Shown here piece after piece: positions 7,278 to 15,543 of a stretch of 23,839 bases of DNA. How positions within the stretch are numbered: position 1 is the first letter of the stretch; every line of letters starts with the position of its first letter. Made by a program: the position numbers and the translations under genes. Where the stretch lies: assembly GCA_014804285.1 (NCBI GenBank), contig JAAVAA010000096.1, positions 1-23,839 on the forward strand, in the 5' to 3' direction. The stretch comes from Lachnospiraceae bacterium. GTDB taxonomy: Bacteria; Bacillota; Clostridia; Lachnospirales; Lachnospiraceae. The notes under the pieces were generated by a model that saw only the letters and a list, made by a program, of their open reading frames with translations, was not told the origin of the DNA and searched no databases.

Positions 7278-8687
7278 TTACAATTCCTTAAATCCAAAAT
7301 ATCTCACGGCATTCCGATAGGAGATATCCTCCACCAGATTTCCCAATACTTTTTCATCTGCCGGATATTCTCCGTTTTCTACCCAGCCGCCGATAAGATT
7401 ACACAGAATCCGGCGGAAGTATTCATGTCTGGTATAGGACAAAAAGCTTCTGGAGTCCGTCAGCATCCCGATAAAGTTGCCCAAGAGGCCCAGGCTTGCC
7501 AGAGACGTAAGCTGTTTTGTCATCCCCGCCTTATGATCATTAAACCACCAGGCGCTTCCCTGCTGAATCTTACCCGCAGCGGAGGAATCCTGAAAGCACC
7601 CTATAATCGTTCCGATAGCGGCATCGTCTGTAGGATTCAGGCTGTAAAGAATAGTTCTGGGAAGCTCATCCGTCACAGCAAGAGCATTTAAATAATCCGC
7701 CATCTCTCCGGATGGCGCATAATTATTAATGCAGTCAATTCCCGCATCTGCGCCCAGCTTTGCATAGACTGCTTTATTGACATCACGCTTCACTCCATAA
7801 TGGAGCTGCATCGCCCAATTATACTTATGATAGGCCTTTCCCATTGCCAGCATAAATGCCGTCTTAAACTTCCGTTCCTCTTCCAGACTGATTTGTTCTC
7901 CCGCAAGCCGCTTAGCAAAAATAGTTTCAATTTCCTTTTCATCAGCAGGCGCATACATCACATAATCCAGACCATGGTCTGAGATCAGACATCCGTTCTT
8001 GGCGAAATAGGAAAGCCGCTTATCAAGCGCGTCAAGCAAAGCCGCAAAACTGTCAATGACCATTTCCGCCGCCTGCCCCAGTTTTTCAAGATACTCAAGG
8101 TAATCCGGCTTTTCCAGATTCATGGCGCGATCCGGCCGCCATGCCGGAAGCACCTGTACCGGAAAGCTCTCATCCGCCGCGATCTGCTGATGCCATCTTA
8201 AATCATCCGCCGGATCATCAGTGGTACAAATCAGCTTCACACCGGATCTTAGGATCAGATTCCGGGCGCTCATATCCGTCTGTGCCAGCTTTTGATTACA
8301 CAGTTCCCATACCTCCTGCGCCGTATCACCGTTTAATGCTCCATGATAATCAAAATATCTCTGTAACTCCAAATGGCTCCAGTGATATAACGGATTACCG
8401 ATTGCCCGTTCCAGCGTTTCCGCCCACTTTTGAAACTTTTCCCGGTCGGATGCATCTCCTGTTATAAATCTCTCTTCCACCCCGTTTGAGCGCATCTGCC
8501 TCCACTTATAATGGTCACCATAAAGCCAGATCTGTGTGATGTTGTCAAACTTTTTATCCTGCGCAATTTCCATGGGACTGATATGACAGTGATAGTCCAC
8601 AATAGGCATTTGGGCTGCATGCTCATGGTATAACTGCCGGGCCGTCTCCGTCTCCAAAAGAAAATCCTTATCCATAAATGCTTTCAT
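7278..8687 (-). CDS. uxaC: Glucuronate isomerase
   Basis: Converts D-glucuronate to D-fructuronate (and galacturonate to tagaturonate), the first step after alpha-glucuronidase. The 469-residue length is standard for UxaC. The amidohydrolase-like metal motif VDYHCHISP (His33, His35) is near the N-terminus; the family-typical TQIWLYGDHYKWRQMR follows, and CTTDDPADDL, INNYAPSGEM and LTDSRSFLSYTRHEYFRRI appear in the expected order. GGGGGAG stands before the ATG. It is the third gene of the uxuA-uxuB-uxaC operon, only 12 bases after the uxuB stop. Cytoplasmic, with no signal peptide. Confidence 0.96.
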   Translation of the reverse strand: MKAFMDKDFLLETETARQLYHEHAAQMPIVDYHCHISPMEIAQDKKFDNITQIWLYGDHYKWRQMRSNGVEERFITGDASDREKFQKWAETLERAIGNPLYHWSHLELQRYFDYHGALNGDTAQEVWELCNQKLAQTDMSARNLILRSGVKLICTTDDPADDLRWHQQIAADESFPVQVLPAWRPDRAMNLEKPDYLEYLEKLGQAAEMVIDSFAALLDALDKRLSYFAKNGCLISDHGLDYVMYAPADEKEIETIFAKRLAGEQISLEEERKFKTAFMLAMGKAYHKYNWAMQLHYGVKRDVNKAVYAKLGADAGIDCINNYAPSGEMADYLNALAVTDELPRTILYSLNPTDDAAIGTIIGCFQDSSAAGKIQQGSAWWFNDHKAGMTKQLTSLASLGLLGNFIGMLTDSRSFLSYTRHEYFRRILCNLIGGWVENGEYPADEKVLGNLVEDISYRNAVRYFGFKEL

Positions 8688-8699
8688 CTGCTGCTCCCC

Positions 8700-10310
8700 C
8701 TATACATACTTTTTCAATGTGCTGCGAACAGCTCCTTCACTTGCGGTAAGCTCCTTCAGGTAATCACATACCTTCTCTGCCAATCCTACCTCATACAGAT
8801 CCACACCGAAAATCTGCTTCATCTTAAGAACCTCCGTCACCTGACTTTCCACATCCTGATCCGGTTTTAAGGTTAACTCCTTCACATAAGGACATACGGT
8901 AGTAAGAAGCGGATCCGGACTTAATTCAAAGGAATTCCCCTGATCATCCACTGCCATCAGATAGCGGAGCCATCCCGCAAAAACCAGAGGAATCATCTCA
9001 AGACTCTGGACATTAAGCTCCGGGGACTTCTGATAAGCTTTCACCGTCTCGCCAAACCGGATTGCAAGCTTCTGGGAGGTATCCGTAGCAATTCTCTGAG
9101 GAGTATCCGGCATAAAGGGATTAGGCACCCGCACGGTAAGTACGGTATCAATAAACTCTTTGGGATCCAGAATACCGGGATCCACCACTACCGGAAGACC
9201 TTCCACATAACCAATCCTCTGAACCAGCTTCACCAGTTCTTCATCCTTCAGTTCATCGGAGATCTTATGATAGCCTAAGAGACAGCCATAAACCGCCAGC
9301 GCTGTGTGAAGAGGATTTAAGCAGGTGCAGACCTTCATCTTTTCCACCTTATCAACGGTTTCTCTTGTGGTAAAGATCACACCCCCCTCTTCCAGCTTTG
9401 GTCTGCCGTTAGGAAAGTCGTCCTCCACCACCAGATATTCACACTCCTCCGCATTAACAAAAGGCGCTACATATGTGTTTTTGGAAGTAATTACAGGCTC
9501 CAATCCTTCCACACCGTCCTCGATCAAAATCTTTTCCACGGAAGCGTCCGGTCTGGGAGTGATCTTATCGATCATAGTCCATGGAAAGCTGACCTTACTC
9601 TTATCATTGATATAAGAAACAAACCCCTGCTCCGCGAGATCATTTTCCGCCCATTTCTGTGCAAAGGTGTTTACTGCCGCATACAGCTTATCTCCGTTGT
9701 GGGAACAGTTATCTGTACTGACCATGGCAATGGGCTTTTGACCGGCCTGATAACGGGCATATAAAAGGGCTGTCACCTTCCCCATATAGCTGACCGGCGC
9801 ACCCGGTCCGGCCTGAAAATCCGCTTCCACTGCCGGAAGAATCTGTCCTTTTCCGTCTACAAGACTATAACCCTTTTCCGTAATGGTGAAGGTACACATC
9901 TGCAGGGAATCCTTTGTGAAAATCTCTTTCATTCTCGCATATTCTGACTCGTTTCCAGAATCCAGCATTAAGGATTCCGCAATACTTCCAATCACGGTCT
10001 TTTCCACATTGCCATCTGCTTTCAGTGTAACTAATATATTGTAGTCGTCGTGCGGACGGTTCATCTTTTCAATAATCTCATAATCGAAGCCTTCTGCCGC
10101 CACAAGTCCCCGATCCAAAACACCTTCTTTCAGAAGCTTTTGTACCACATTTGCCAGAAACGCCTTAAAAATATTTCCGGCGCCGAAATGTACCCAGATA
10201 GGATTTTCCTTTGTCTTTGCAATCATCTGCTCTCTGTCAAACTCCGGCAGCTCATAACCCGCATCCTTCCATACCTGTCTGTCCTGTAATCCTTTTGCAT
10301 CTAATTTCAT
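8700..10310 (-). CDS. uxuB: D-mannonate oxidoreductase (fructuronate reductase)
   Basis: NADH-dependent reduction of D-fructuronate to D-mannonate, between UxaC and UxuA. The 536-residue protein belongs to the long-chain mannitol dehydrogenase family: nucleotide-binding VHFGAGNIFKAF near the N-terminus, VSTDNCSHNGDKL in the middle, and CTCLNPLHTALAVYGCLLG in the catalytic half. The start MKLDAKGL is chosen because its ATG overlaps the uxuA stop in an ATGA and AAAGGAG lies 10 bases upstream, giving clear translational coupling. A tagaturonate or mannitol substrate would be the alternative, but the uxuA/uxaC context makes fructuronate by far the best call. Confidence 0.94.
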   Translation of the reverse strand: MKLDAKGLQDRQVWKDAGYELPEFDREQMIAKTKENPIWVHFGAGNIFKAFLANVVQKLLKEGVLDRGLVAAEGFDYEIIEKMNRPHDDYNILVTLKADGNVEKTVIGSIAESLMLDSGNESEYARMKEIFTKDSLQMCTFTITEKGYSLVDGKGQILPAVEADFQAGPGAPVSYMGKVTALLYARYQAGQKPIAMVSTDNCSHNGDKLYAAVNTFAQKWAENDLAEQGFVSYINDKSKVSFPWTMIDKITPRPDASVEKILIEDGVEGLEPVITSKNTYVAPFVNAEECEYLVVEDDFPNGRPKLEEGGVIFTTRETVDKVEKMKVCTCLNPLHTALAVYGCLLGYHKISDELKDEELVKLVQRIGYVEGLPVVVDPGILDPKEFIDTVLTVRVPNPFMPDTPQRIATDTSQKLAIRFGETVKAYQKSPELNVQSLEMIPLVFAGWLRYLMAVDDQGNSFELSPDPLLTTVCPYVKELTLKPDQDVESQVTEVLKMKQIFGVDLYEVGLAEKVCDYLKELTASEGAVRSTLKKYV

Positions 10311-11380
10311 TTTCTTTCGGCTCCTTTCGTAATGGCTTCCCAAAGCCCGTTCAGATAAGCTGCCCCTAACGCTCTGTCATACAGACCGTAACCCGGCATC
10401 GCCACCTCATCCCAGATCATTCTTCCGTGGTCCGGACGGATAGGACCTTCAAATCCGATATCGTACAGCGCTTTCATGATCTCATACATGTCAAAGCTTC
10501 CATCAGATGACAAATGTGCCGCCTCCTCAAAGTTATCCGGCGTGATAAACTTCAAATTACGCACATGGGCAAAATGAATCCTTCCTTTCAAGGAACGGAT
10601 CATATCCGGCAGATCATTCTCCAGATTCGTTCCATAAGAACCGGAACAGAAGGTAACTCCGTTGTGGGGATCGTCCACCATTTTCATCATTCTCAAAATA
10701 TTCTCTTTGTTGATAATGATTCTCGGCAGTCCGAAAACACTCCATGCCGGATCATCGGGATGAATTGCCATCTTAATATCATACTGGTTGCACACCGGCA
10801 TGATCTTTTCCAGAAAATACTTTAAATTAGCAAACAGCTTTTCTCCGTCCACATCCTTATACATCTCAAAAAGCTCTTTAACTCTTGCCATACGCTCCGG
10901 CTCCCACCCCGGCATCACCGTTCCGTTGGTATCCCCCGCAATGGACTCAAACATCTTCTCCGGATCCAGTGCGTCCACCGCTTCCTGGGTGTAGGCAAGC
11001 ACGGTAGAGCCGTCCGGCCTTACTCTTGCCAGCTCCGTCCTTGTCCAGTCAAATACCGGCATAAAATTGTAGCATACCAGATGAATATCTTCTTTTCCGA
11101 GATTTTCCAGTGTCTCAATATAGTTGGCAATATACTGATCCCGGTCTCCCCCTCCGATCTTAATATCATCATGAATATTCACGCTCTCAATTCCGGCAAT
11201 ATAAAGTCCTGCTGCCTCCACCTCTTCTTTCAGCGCATGAATCCTCTCCTGACTCCACACCTCTCCCGGTGCCGTATCATAAAGTGTAGTGATCACGCCC
11301 TTTACCCCCGGTATCTGGCGAATCTGCTTAAGTGTAACCGTATCAAACTTACTTCCATACCATCTGAGTGTCATTTCCAT
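10307..11380 (-). CDS. uxuA: Mannonate dehydratase
   Basis: Dehydrates D-mannonate to 2-keto-3-deoxy-D-gluconate. The protein has 357 residues, like Firmicute UxuA (E. coli has 394). It starts MEMTLRWYG and keeps the metal and substrate segments expected for the family: NIHDDIKIG, AIHPDDPAW (His), FCSGSYGTN (Cys), HFAHVRNLK (His) and RPDHGRMIW (Asp/His). GGAGG lies 10 bases before the ATG. It is the first gene of the glucuronate operon, with a promoter at 11430-11457 in the region divergent from an AraC regulator. No KDG kinase or KDPG aldolase is nearby, so the lower pathway must be encoded elsewhere. Confidence 0.96.
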   Translation of the reverse strand: MEMTLRWYGSKFDTVTLKQIRQIPGVKGVITTLYDTAPGEVWSQERIHALKEEVEAAGLYIAGIESVNIHDDIKIGGGDRDQYIANYIETLENLGKEDIHLVCYNFMPVFDWTRTELARVRPDGSTVLAYTQEAVDALDPEKMFESIAGDTNGTVMPGWEPERMARVKELFEMYKDVDGEKLFANLKYFLEKIMPVCNQYDIKMAIHPDDPAWSVFGLPRIIINKENILRMMKMVDDPHNGVTFCSGSYGTNLENDLPDMIRSLKGRIHFAHVRNLKFITPDNFEEAAHLSSDGSFDMYEIMKALYDIGFEGPIRPDHGRMIWDEVAMPGYGLYDRALGAAYLNGLWEAITKGAERK

Positions 11381-11429
11381 TGTCTTGCTACCTCCGTTTC
11401 TGAATTCAAAACCTTTGTCTTTATTATAA

Positions 11430-11457
11430 ATAATATCCCAAAAAATTTCATTGACAA
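11430..11457 (-). promoter_or_regulatory. Promoter of the uxuA-uxuB-uxaC operon
   Basis: Minus-strand TTGTCA (11457-11452) and TATTAT (11435-11430) are separated by 16 bases; each differs from consensus at one position. The leader would be about 45 bases. The upstream side carries an A/T-rich segment with TTGCAA that is also part of the divergent regulator's promoter, a natural place for AraC-type activator binding. Confidence 0.65.
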
Positions 11458-11471
11458 GGTTGTTGTATATA

Positions 11472-11500
11472 TTGCAAAAATTGCGGATGTGTGATATCTT
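11472..11500 (+). promoter_or_regulatory. Candidate promoter of the first AraC-type regulator
   Basis: Plus-strand TTGCAA (11472-11477) and TATCTT (11495-11500) are 17 bases apart, each matching consensus at four of six positions. The -35 lies within an 11-base motif (ATATTGCAAAA, 11469-11479) that recurs inverted at 22550-22560. The leader would be about 85 bases. Confidence 0.4.
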
Positions 11501-11591
11501 AGTGACCTAAGAATGACTTGGCTGAACGGATACATTTTTCCTAAAGCCATATATCCGGCTTTACGACCTGCAACCCGGAAAGGAATCTGCC

Positions 11592-12473
11592 ATGAGAAAA
11601 ATCCCGGAGACCCGTTTTCAAACGAGACAGTATATGCTGTCGAAAGATTTTGAGTTTTATTACTACAATGACCGCAACCTGTCCAAAGTGGAACTTCACT
11701 CCCATGATTACTATGAATTCTATTTTTTTCTGGAGGGAAATGTAAGTATTCAAATCGATGAGACCCTTTACCCTGTGAAATATGGAGATGTGATGCTTAT
11801 CCCTCCCCATATTCCCCACTGCCCCATTATCCACGACACGGACATTCCTTATCGCAGGTTTGTATTCTGGATCAGTCAGGAATATTGTCGGCATCTTAAG
11901 ACGATTTCGCCGGATTACGTTTATCTCATGGATTATGTGGAAAAACACCGGAAATATCTTTTTCCGAATGACCGGATCACTTTCAACTCGCTTCAGTCCC
12001 GAATTCTGGAATTGCTTGAAGAGATGAACTCTGACCGCTTTGGCAAAAACGCGCAGATTTCCTTGTATGTAAACCAGCTGATACTATATTTAAACCGTCT
12101 GATCCATGAAAGAAATCTGCCGAAGAAAAAAACGCATGAAATGTCGCTATATCAGAATTTAATCCGCTATATTGAAGATCATCTGGATCAGGATCTTTCT
12201 CTGGAGCTTCTGGCAAAGGAATTTTATGTCAGCAAATACCATATTGCGCATGTATTCAAGGATAACCTTGGCATGTCCATTCATCAGTATATCACGAAAA
12301 AACGCCTGGCTCTCTGTCGTAATGCTCTTCTTAGCGAAGCAAGCATCACACAGACCTACCAGACGTTTGGATTCGGTGATTATTCCAGTTTTTACCGTGC
12401 CTTCAAAAAGGAATACGGTATCTCCCCAAGGGACTTTAAAGATATGCAGACTCCGGTTTTACATCAGCAATGA
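11592..12473 (+). CDS. AraC-family transcriptional regulator, likely of the uxu operon
   Basis: A 293-residue cytoplasmic DNA-binding regulator. Residues about 30-110 form a cupin sensor domain (VELHSHDYYEFYFFLEG, then YGDVMLIPPHIPHCP). Residues about 190-285 are the double helix-turn-helix, with LELLAKEFYVSKYHIAHVFK as the first and the TFGFGDYSSFYRAFKKEYG signature of the second, ending at SPRDF. AAAGGA precedes the ATG. It is divergent from uxuA over a 211-base gap, so it most likely senses a uronate or aldouronic acid and activates that operon; this is inference from position. Its last codons are part of a long hairpin at 12448-12503. Confidence 0.93.
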   Translation: MRKIPETRFQTRQYMLSKDFEFYYYNDRNLSKVELHSHDYYEFYFFLEGNVSIQIDETLYPVKYGDVMLIPPHIPHCPIIHDTDIPYRRFVFWISQEYCRHLKTISPDYVYLMDYVEKHRKYLFPNDRITFNSLQSRILELLEEMNSDRFGKNAQISLYVNQLILYLNRLIHERNLPKKKTHEMSLYQNLIRYIEDHLDQDLSLELLAKEFYVSKYHIAHVFKDNLGMSIHQYITKKRLALCRNALLSEASITQTYQTFGFGDYSSFYRAFKKEYGISPRDFKDMQTPVLHQQ

Positions 12474-12503
12474 CTTCTGCCTGCCGATGCAAAACCGGAG
12501 TCT
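12448..12503. terminator. Bidirectional hairpin between convergent araC-type gene and metI
   Basis: AGACTCCGGTTTT (12448-12460) pairs perfectly with AAAACCGGAGTCT (12491-12503), extended after one mismatch by CATC/GATG. The 17 base pairs overlap the last eight codons and stop of the regulator gene and end five bases before the metI stop. There is no clean T-tract after the stem on either strand, though the stem itself holds TTTT/AAAA, so termination efficiency is uncertain; it could instead protect both 3' ends. Confidence 0.6.
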
Positions 12504-12508
12504 GGAAT

Positions 12509-13174
12509 TTATCCTGTGATTCTACGATCCAGCTTCTTGGAAAGCTTGGTTCCAAATACTTGCAGAATCTGAACCAGTCCTACCAGCAATATTACTGTCA
12601 CGATCATGATATCGACCTGATAACGATAATAACCATATCGAATGGCAATATCGCCCAAACCGCCGCCGCCTACTACACCTGCCATGGCAGAATATCCCAA
12701 AATGGTTCCCAGCGCAATCGTTGCACCCACAATCAGGGAGGTCCTTGCCTCTGCAAGAAGTACCTTCCAGATAATATTCCAAAGGCTTGCCCCCATACTC
12801 TGTGCCGCCTCAATGACACCGTGATCCACTTCCAGGAGAGAAGACTCTACCAGCCTTGCTACAAAAGGTGCTGCTGCAAGCGATAACGGTACGATGGTCG
12901 CCGTTGCTCCATAGCTTCTCCCGACAACAAAGCGGGTAAAAGGAATGACCAGCATCAGCAGAATCAAAAAAGGAATACTTCTCACAATATTCACCACAAT
13001 ATCAAGAATCTTATAGATCACCTTATTGGGCTTTAACCCTCCCGGCGCCATCACCACCAGCGCAATTCCCATTGGAAGCCCCAAAAGATAAGCAATGAGC
13101 GCCGATACCAGAGTCATATATAGGGTTACGCCGGTACCCTCGACGATCATCATAATTGTCTGATTATCCCACAT
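12509..13174 (-). CDS. metI: Methionine-type ABC transporter permease
   Basis: Membrane subunit of a methionine uptake (MUT) family importer, 221 residues with about five transmembrane helices. The EAA loop EAAQSMGASLWNIIWKVLL contacts the ATPase, and the AGVVGGGGLGDIAIRYGY segment is highly typical of MetI. I start at the ATG giving MWDNQTIM, because GGAGGAG lies about 10 bases upstream; a TTG three codons earlier sits too close to that site. The gene overlaps the metN stop by 11 bases. The usual third component, the lipoprotein MetQ, is not encoded next to it. Confidence 0.93.
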   Translation of the reverse strand: MWDNQTIMMIVEGTGVTLYMTLVSALIAYLLGLPMGIALVVMAPGGLKPNKVIYKILDIVVNIVRSIPFLILLMLVIPFTRFVVGRSYGATATIVPLSLAAAPFVARLVESSLLEVDHGVIEAAQSMGASLWNIIWKVLLAEARTSLIVGATIALGTILGYSAMAGVVGGGGLGDIAIRYGYYRYQVDIMIVTVILLVGLVQILQVFGTKLSKKLDRRITG

Positions 13175-14189
13175 AATTATCAAGCTCCTCCACTTCCAGT
13201 TTTCTGTTCTTTAAGTACTGTATCATCTTTTCCGCCGTCTCCCGATCTTCCGGAAGCTGTAAAATCATCTGCCCGTGCGCCACACCGCCGATATCTCTGG
13301 TATCTGCCAGGAGAATGTTTACCGGCATCTTGCAGGTCAATACCATATTAGCAATCACCGGTTCGAAAGAAGAATTGCTGGAAAAAACAATACGAATGCA
13401 TCGTCTGCCTTTCATTTCCATCTTCGGCGCTGTATCTCCCTGGATAACAAGCTTCTTTGCCGCCCGGCTTCTTGGTCTCTGGAAAACCTCCTCCACTGTT
13501 CCTGTCTCCGCCAGGGTTCCCTCATCAATGATTGCCACGTGAGAACAGATTTCCTGCACTACTGACATTTCATGAGTGATGATCACAATAGTGATCCCGT
13601 ATTTCTGATTGATTTCCTTAAGCAAAGCCAAAATTGCCTTGGTTGTGGTTGGATCCAGCGCACTGGTTGCCTCATCACACAAAAGAATCTTCGGATTGTT
13701 CGCAAGTGCCCTGGCTATCGCCACACGCTGTTTTTGTCCTCCGGAAAGCTGTGCCGGATACGCTTTCGCTTTCTCTGAAAGCCCTACAATCTCCAAAAGC
13801 TCTTTTGCCCTTTTATACGCCTCATGCTTAGGTTTTTTGGTGATCTCCATAGGAAAACAAATGTTGTCGATAACAGTTCTCTGCATTAACAGATTAAAAT
13901 GCTGGAAGATCATTGCTACCTGAGTGCGCATCTTCCGCAGTTCGCTGTCTTTCATTTCTGATAAATCTTTGCCCTCAATCAGAACCGTTCCGCTGGTTGG
14001 ACGTTCCAAAAAATTAAGACATCTGACCAACGTGGATTTTCCGGCGCCGCTCATACCGATAATTCCGTAAATCTCACCTTTATGAACTTCCAGATTGATT
14101 CCTTTTAATGCCTCCACGGTGTTGTCCTTGCCTACAAAGGTCTTGGTGACATCCTTAATCTGAATCATGGTTTCCATATGTATCTTCAT
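13164..14189 (-). CDS. metN: Methionine-type ABC transporter ATP-binding protein
   Basis: ATPase subunit that powers methionine import with MetI. The 341 residues hold Walker A GMSGAGKSTL, a Q-loop in MIFQHFNLL, signature LSGGQKQRVAIARAL, Walker B ILLCDEATSALD and the H-loop ITHEM. The C-terminal part (about 265-341) is the NIL regulatory domain, which binds methionine and inhibits transport in known MetN proteins. Three possible ATGs lie close together (14189, 14177, 14168): the first has GGAAAGGGG very near it, the second has a spacing of 13 bases, and the protein core begins MIQIKDVTKTF at the third. The start is therefore uncertain by up to seven residues. Confidence 0.94.
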   Translation of the reverse strand: MKIHMETMIQIKDVTKTFVGKDNTVEALKGINLEVHKGEIYGIIGMSGAGKSTLVRCLNFLERPTSGTVLIEGKDLSEMKDSELRKMRTQVAMIFQHFNLLMQRTVIDNICFPMEITKKPKHEAYKRAKELLEIVGLSEKAKAYPAQLSGGQKQRVAIARALANNPKILLCDEATSALDPTTTKAILALLKEINQKYGITIVIITHEMSVVQEICSHVAIIDEGTLAETGTVEEVFQRPRSRAAKKLVIQGDTAPKMEMKGRRCIRIVFSSNSSFEPVIANMVLTCKMPVNILLADTRDIGGVAHGQMILQLPEDRETAEKMIQYLKNRKLEVEELDNYVG

Positions 14190-14299
14190 ACCCCTTTCCG
14201 GTCTTTTTGTTCTTCTTCGATAATCACTTATCTCTCAACACCTGCCATTCAGTCGGCTTCATCTCCTATGCTCTGACCAAATTCTAATAACACTGACCT

Positions 14300-14328
14300 A
14301 TCATACCACAAAGCCGGCTTTCTTGCAA
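14300..14328 (-). promoter_or_regulatory. metNI promoter with a palindrome in the spacer
   Basis: Minus-strand TTGCAA (14328-14323) and TATGAT (14305-14300) are 17 bases apart. The spacer contains the perfect 12-base palindrome AAAGCCGGCTTT (14310-14321), centred between the two boxes where a repressor would block polymerase. The leader is about 105 bases; I see neither an S-box nor a T-box signature in it. Confidence 0.6.
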
Positions 14329-14373
14329 TGAAGGAAACCGCTTTGGATTTCTCAAATGTAACAATTCTTCTCC

Positions 14374-14402
14374 TATACAAATCTTCCGCATTTTGGTATA
14401 CT
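14374..14402 (+). promoter_or_regulatory. Promoter of the carbamate-kinase-like gene
   Basis: Plus-strand TATACA (14374-14379) and TATACT (14397-14402) are 17 bases apart. The leader is about 70 bases. It is divergent from the metNI promoter, with about 45 bases between the two -35 elements. Confidence 0.4.
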
Positions 14403-14480
14403 GAATACAGTCAGTTTTTATCTTGTTACGCAATATAGCAACACCAGACAAAGCTATCCGGGAAAGAAGGTTAAAATATT

Positions 14481-15416
14481 ATGAGCAGAAAAAAAGCAGT
14501 TGTATCGCTGGGACATAACGCCCTGGGCCATACCACCTTAGAGCAATGGGATGCCGTCAAGATTACCGCAAAAGCACTTGCCGATCTGGTGGAGGCAGGC
14601 TATCAGTTAACCATTACACACAGTAACGGCCCGCAGATCAGCATGATCCACAAAGCAATGACTGAACTGCGACGCTTATACATTGATTACACGCCCACTC
14701 CTATGTGTGTATGCAGCGCCATGAGTCAGGGATATGTGGGATATGACATTCAGAATTCCCTGAAAGCAGAGCTTTTAAGCCGGGGTATCAGTAAGACAGT
14801 ATCTACCATTTTAACGCAGGTAACCGTGGATCCTTATGACGAAGCCTTCTATGAACCGACAAAGCTGATCGGAAGATATATGTCCGCGGAAGATGCCGAA
14901 ATGGAAATCAAAAAAGGAAATTATGTGCAGGAAGAACCGGGCAAGGGCTTCCGCCGGATTATTGCCGCTCCCAGTCCTATCGACATTGTTGAAATTGAGG
15001 CTATCCGTACTCTTGCAGACGCCGGACAGATCGTAATTGCCTGCGGCGGCGGCGGTATCCCCGTGATTGAGCAAAAGCATGCTCTTCAAGGTGCTTCTGC
15101 AGTAATTGAAAAAGATATGATCGCCGGAAAGCTGGCAGCTGATCTGTGTGTCGATCAGCTGATCATTCTTACTTCCGTTCCTAATGTTTATCGTAATTTC
15201 GGCAAAGAGAATCAAACACCGGTTTCAACCCTTACTACAAAGGAAGCCGAAGAAATGATTACAAAGGATGAATTTGGAAAAGGCACCATGCTTCCCAAAA
15301 TCGAGGCAGCAATTTCCTTCCTTTCCTCCAATAGAGATGGTAGTGTTCTAATTACTTCTCTGGACACTGTAACAGCTGCTTTGAGAGGAAAAGCAGGAAC
15401 TTTGATCACCTTGTAA
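14481..15416 (+). CDS. Carbamate-kinase-like amino acid kinase
   Basis: A 311-residue amino acid kinase fold protein, the normal size for ArcC. Carbamate kinases make ATP from carbamoyl phosphate and ADP. The fold motifs are recognisable: SLGHNALG at 9-16 (classical enzymes have GGNA), THSNGPQIS near 46-54 (classical HGNGPQVG), CGGGGIPV near 188-195, EKDMIAGKLAADL, and LTSVPNVYRNFGK. The two N-terminal glycine motifs are altered, which places it in a divergent branch resembling YqeA-like proteins rather than arginine-deiminase-linked ArcC. No arginine deiminase, ornithine or putrescine carbamoyltransferase is adjacent; the gene stands alone with its own promoter and terminator. AGAAGG lies about nine bases before the ATG. 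Biochemical activity is inferred only. Confidence 0.82.
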   Translation: MSRKKAVVSLGHNALGHTTLEQWDAVKITAKALADLVEAGYQLTITHSNGPQISMIHKAMTELRRLYIDYTPTPMCVCSAMSQGYVGYDIQNSLKAELLSRGISKTVSTILTQVTVDPYDEAFYEPTKLIGRYMSAEDAEMEIKKGNYVQEEPGKGFRRIIAAPSPIDIVEIEAIRTLADAGQIVIACGGGGIPVIEQKHALQGASAVIEKDMIAGKLAADLCVDQLIILTSVPNVYRNFGKENQTPVSTLTTKEAEEMITKDEFGKGTMLPKIEAAISFLSSNRDGSVLITSLDTVTAALRGKAGTLITL

Positions 15417-15451
15417 ATTATGCCCACAACATTCTCTATTTTCATCAAAAT

Positions 15452-15492
15452 ACCCGTCTATCGGTCCTTAACCGACAGGCGGGTTTTCTTTT
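15452..15492 (+). terminator. Rho-independent terminator of the carbamate-kinase-like gene
   Basis: ACCCGTCTATCGGT (15452-15465) pairs with ACCGACAGGCGGGT (15471-15484) with two mismatches and a short loop, followed by TTTTCTTTT. It lies 36 bases after the stop codon. Confidence 0.85.
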
Positions 15493-15543
15493 AAAAATTA
15501 TGATAGTCGCCACAGCATTATAAAAGCTGTCGCAGCTACTCTT

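Noticed and set aside
14190..14300. S-box (SAM) or T-box riboswitch upstream of metN
   Set aside because: I looked for the conserved S-box stems and for a T-box sequence with terminator/antiterminator in the 105-base leader and saw neither; the leader is also short for a T-box.
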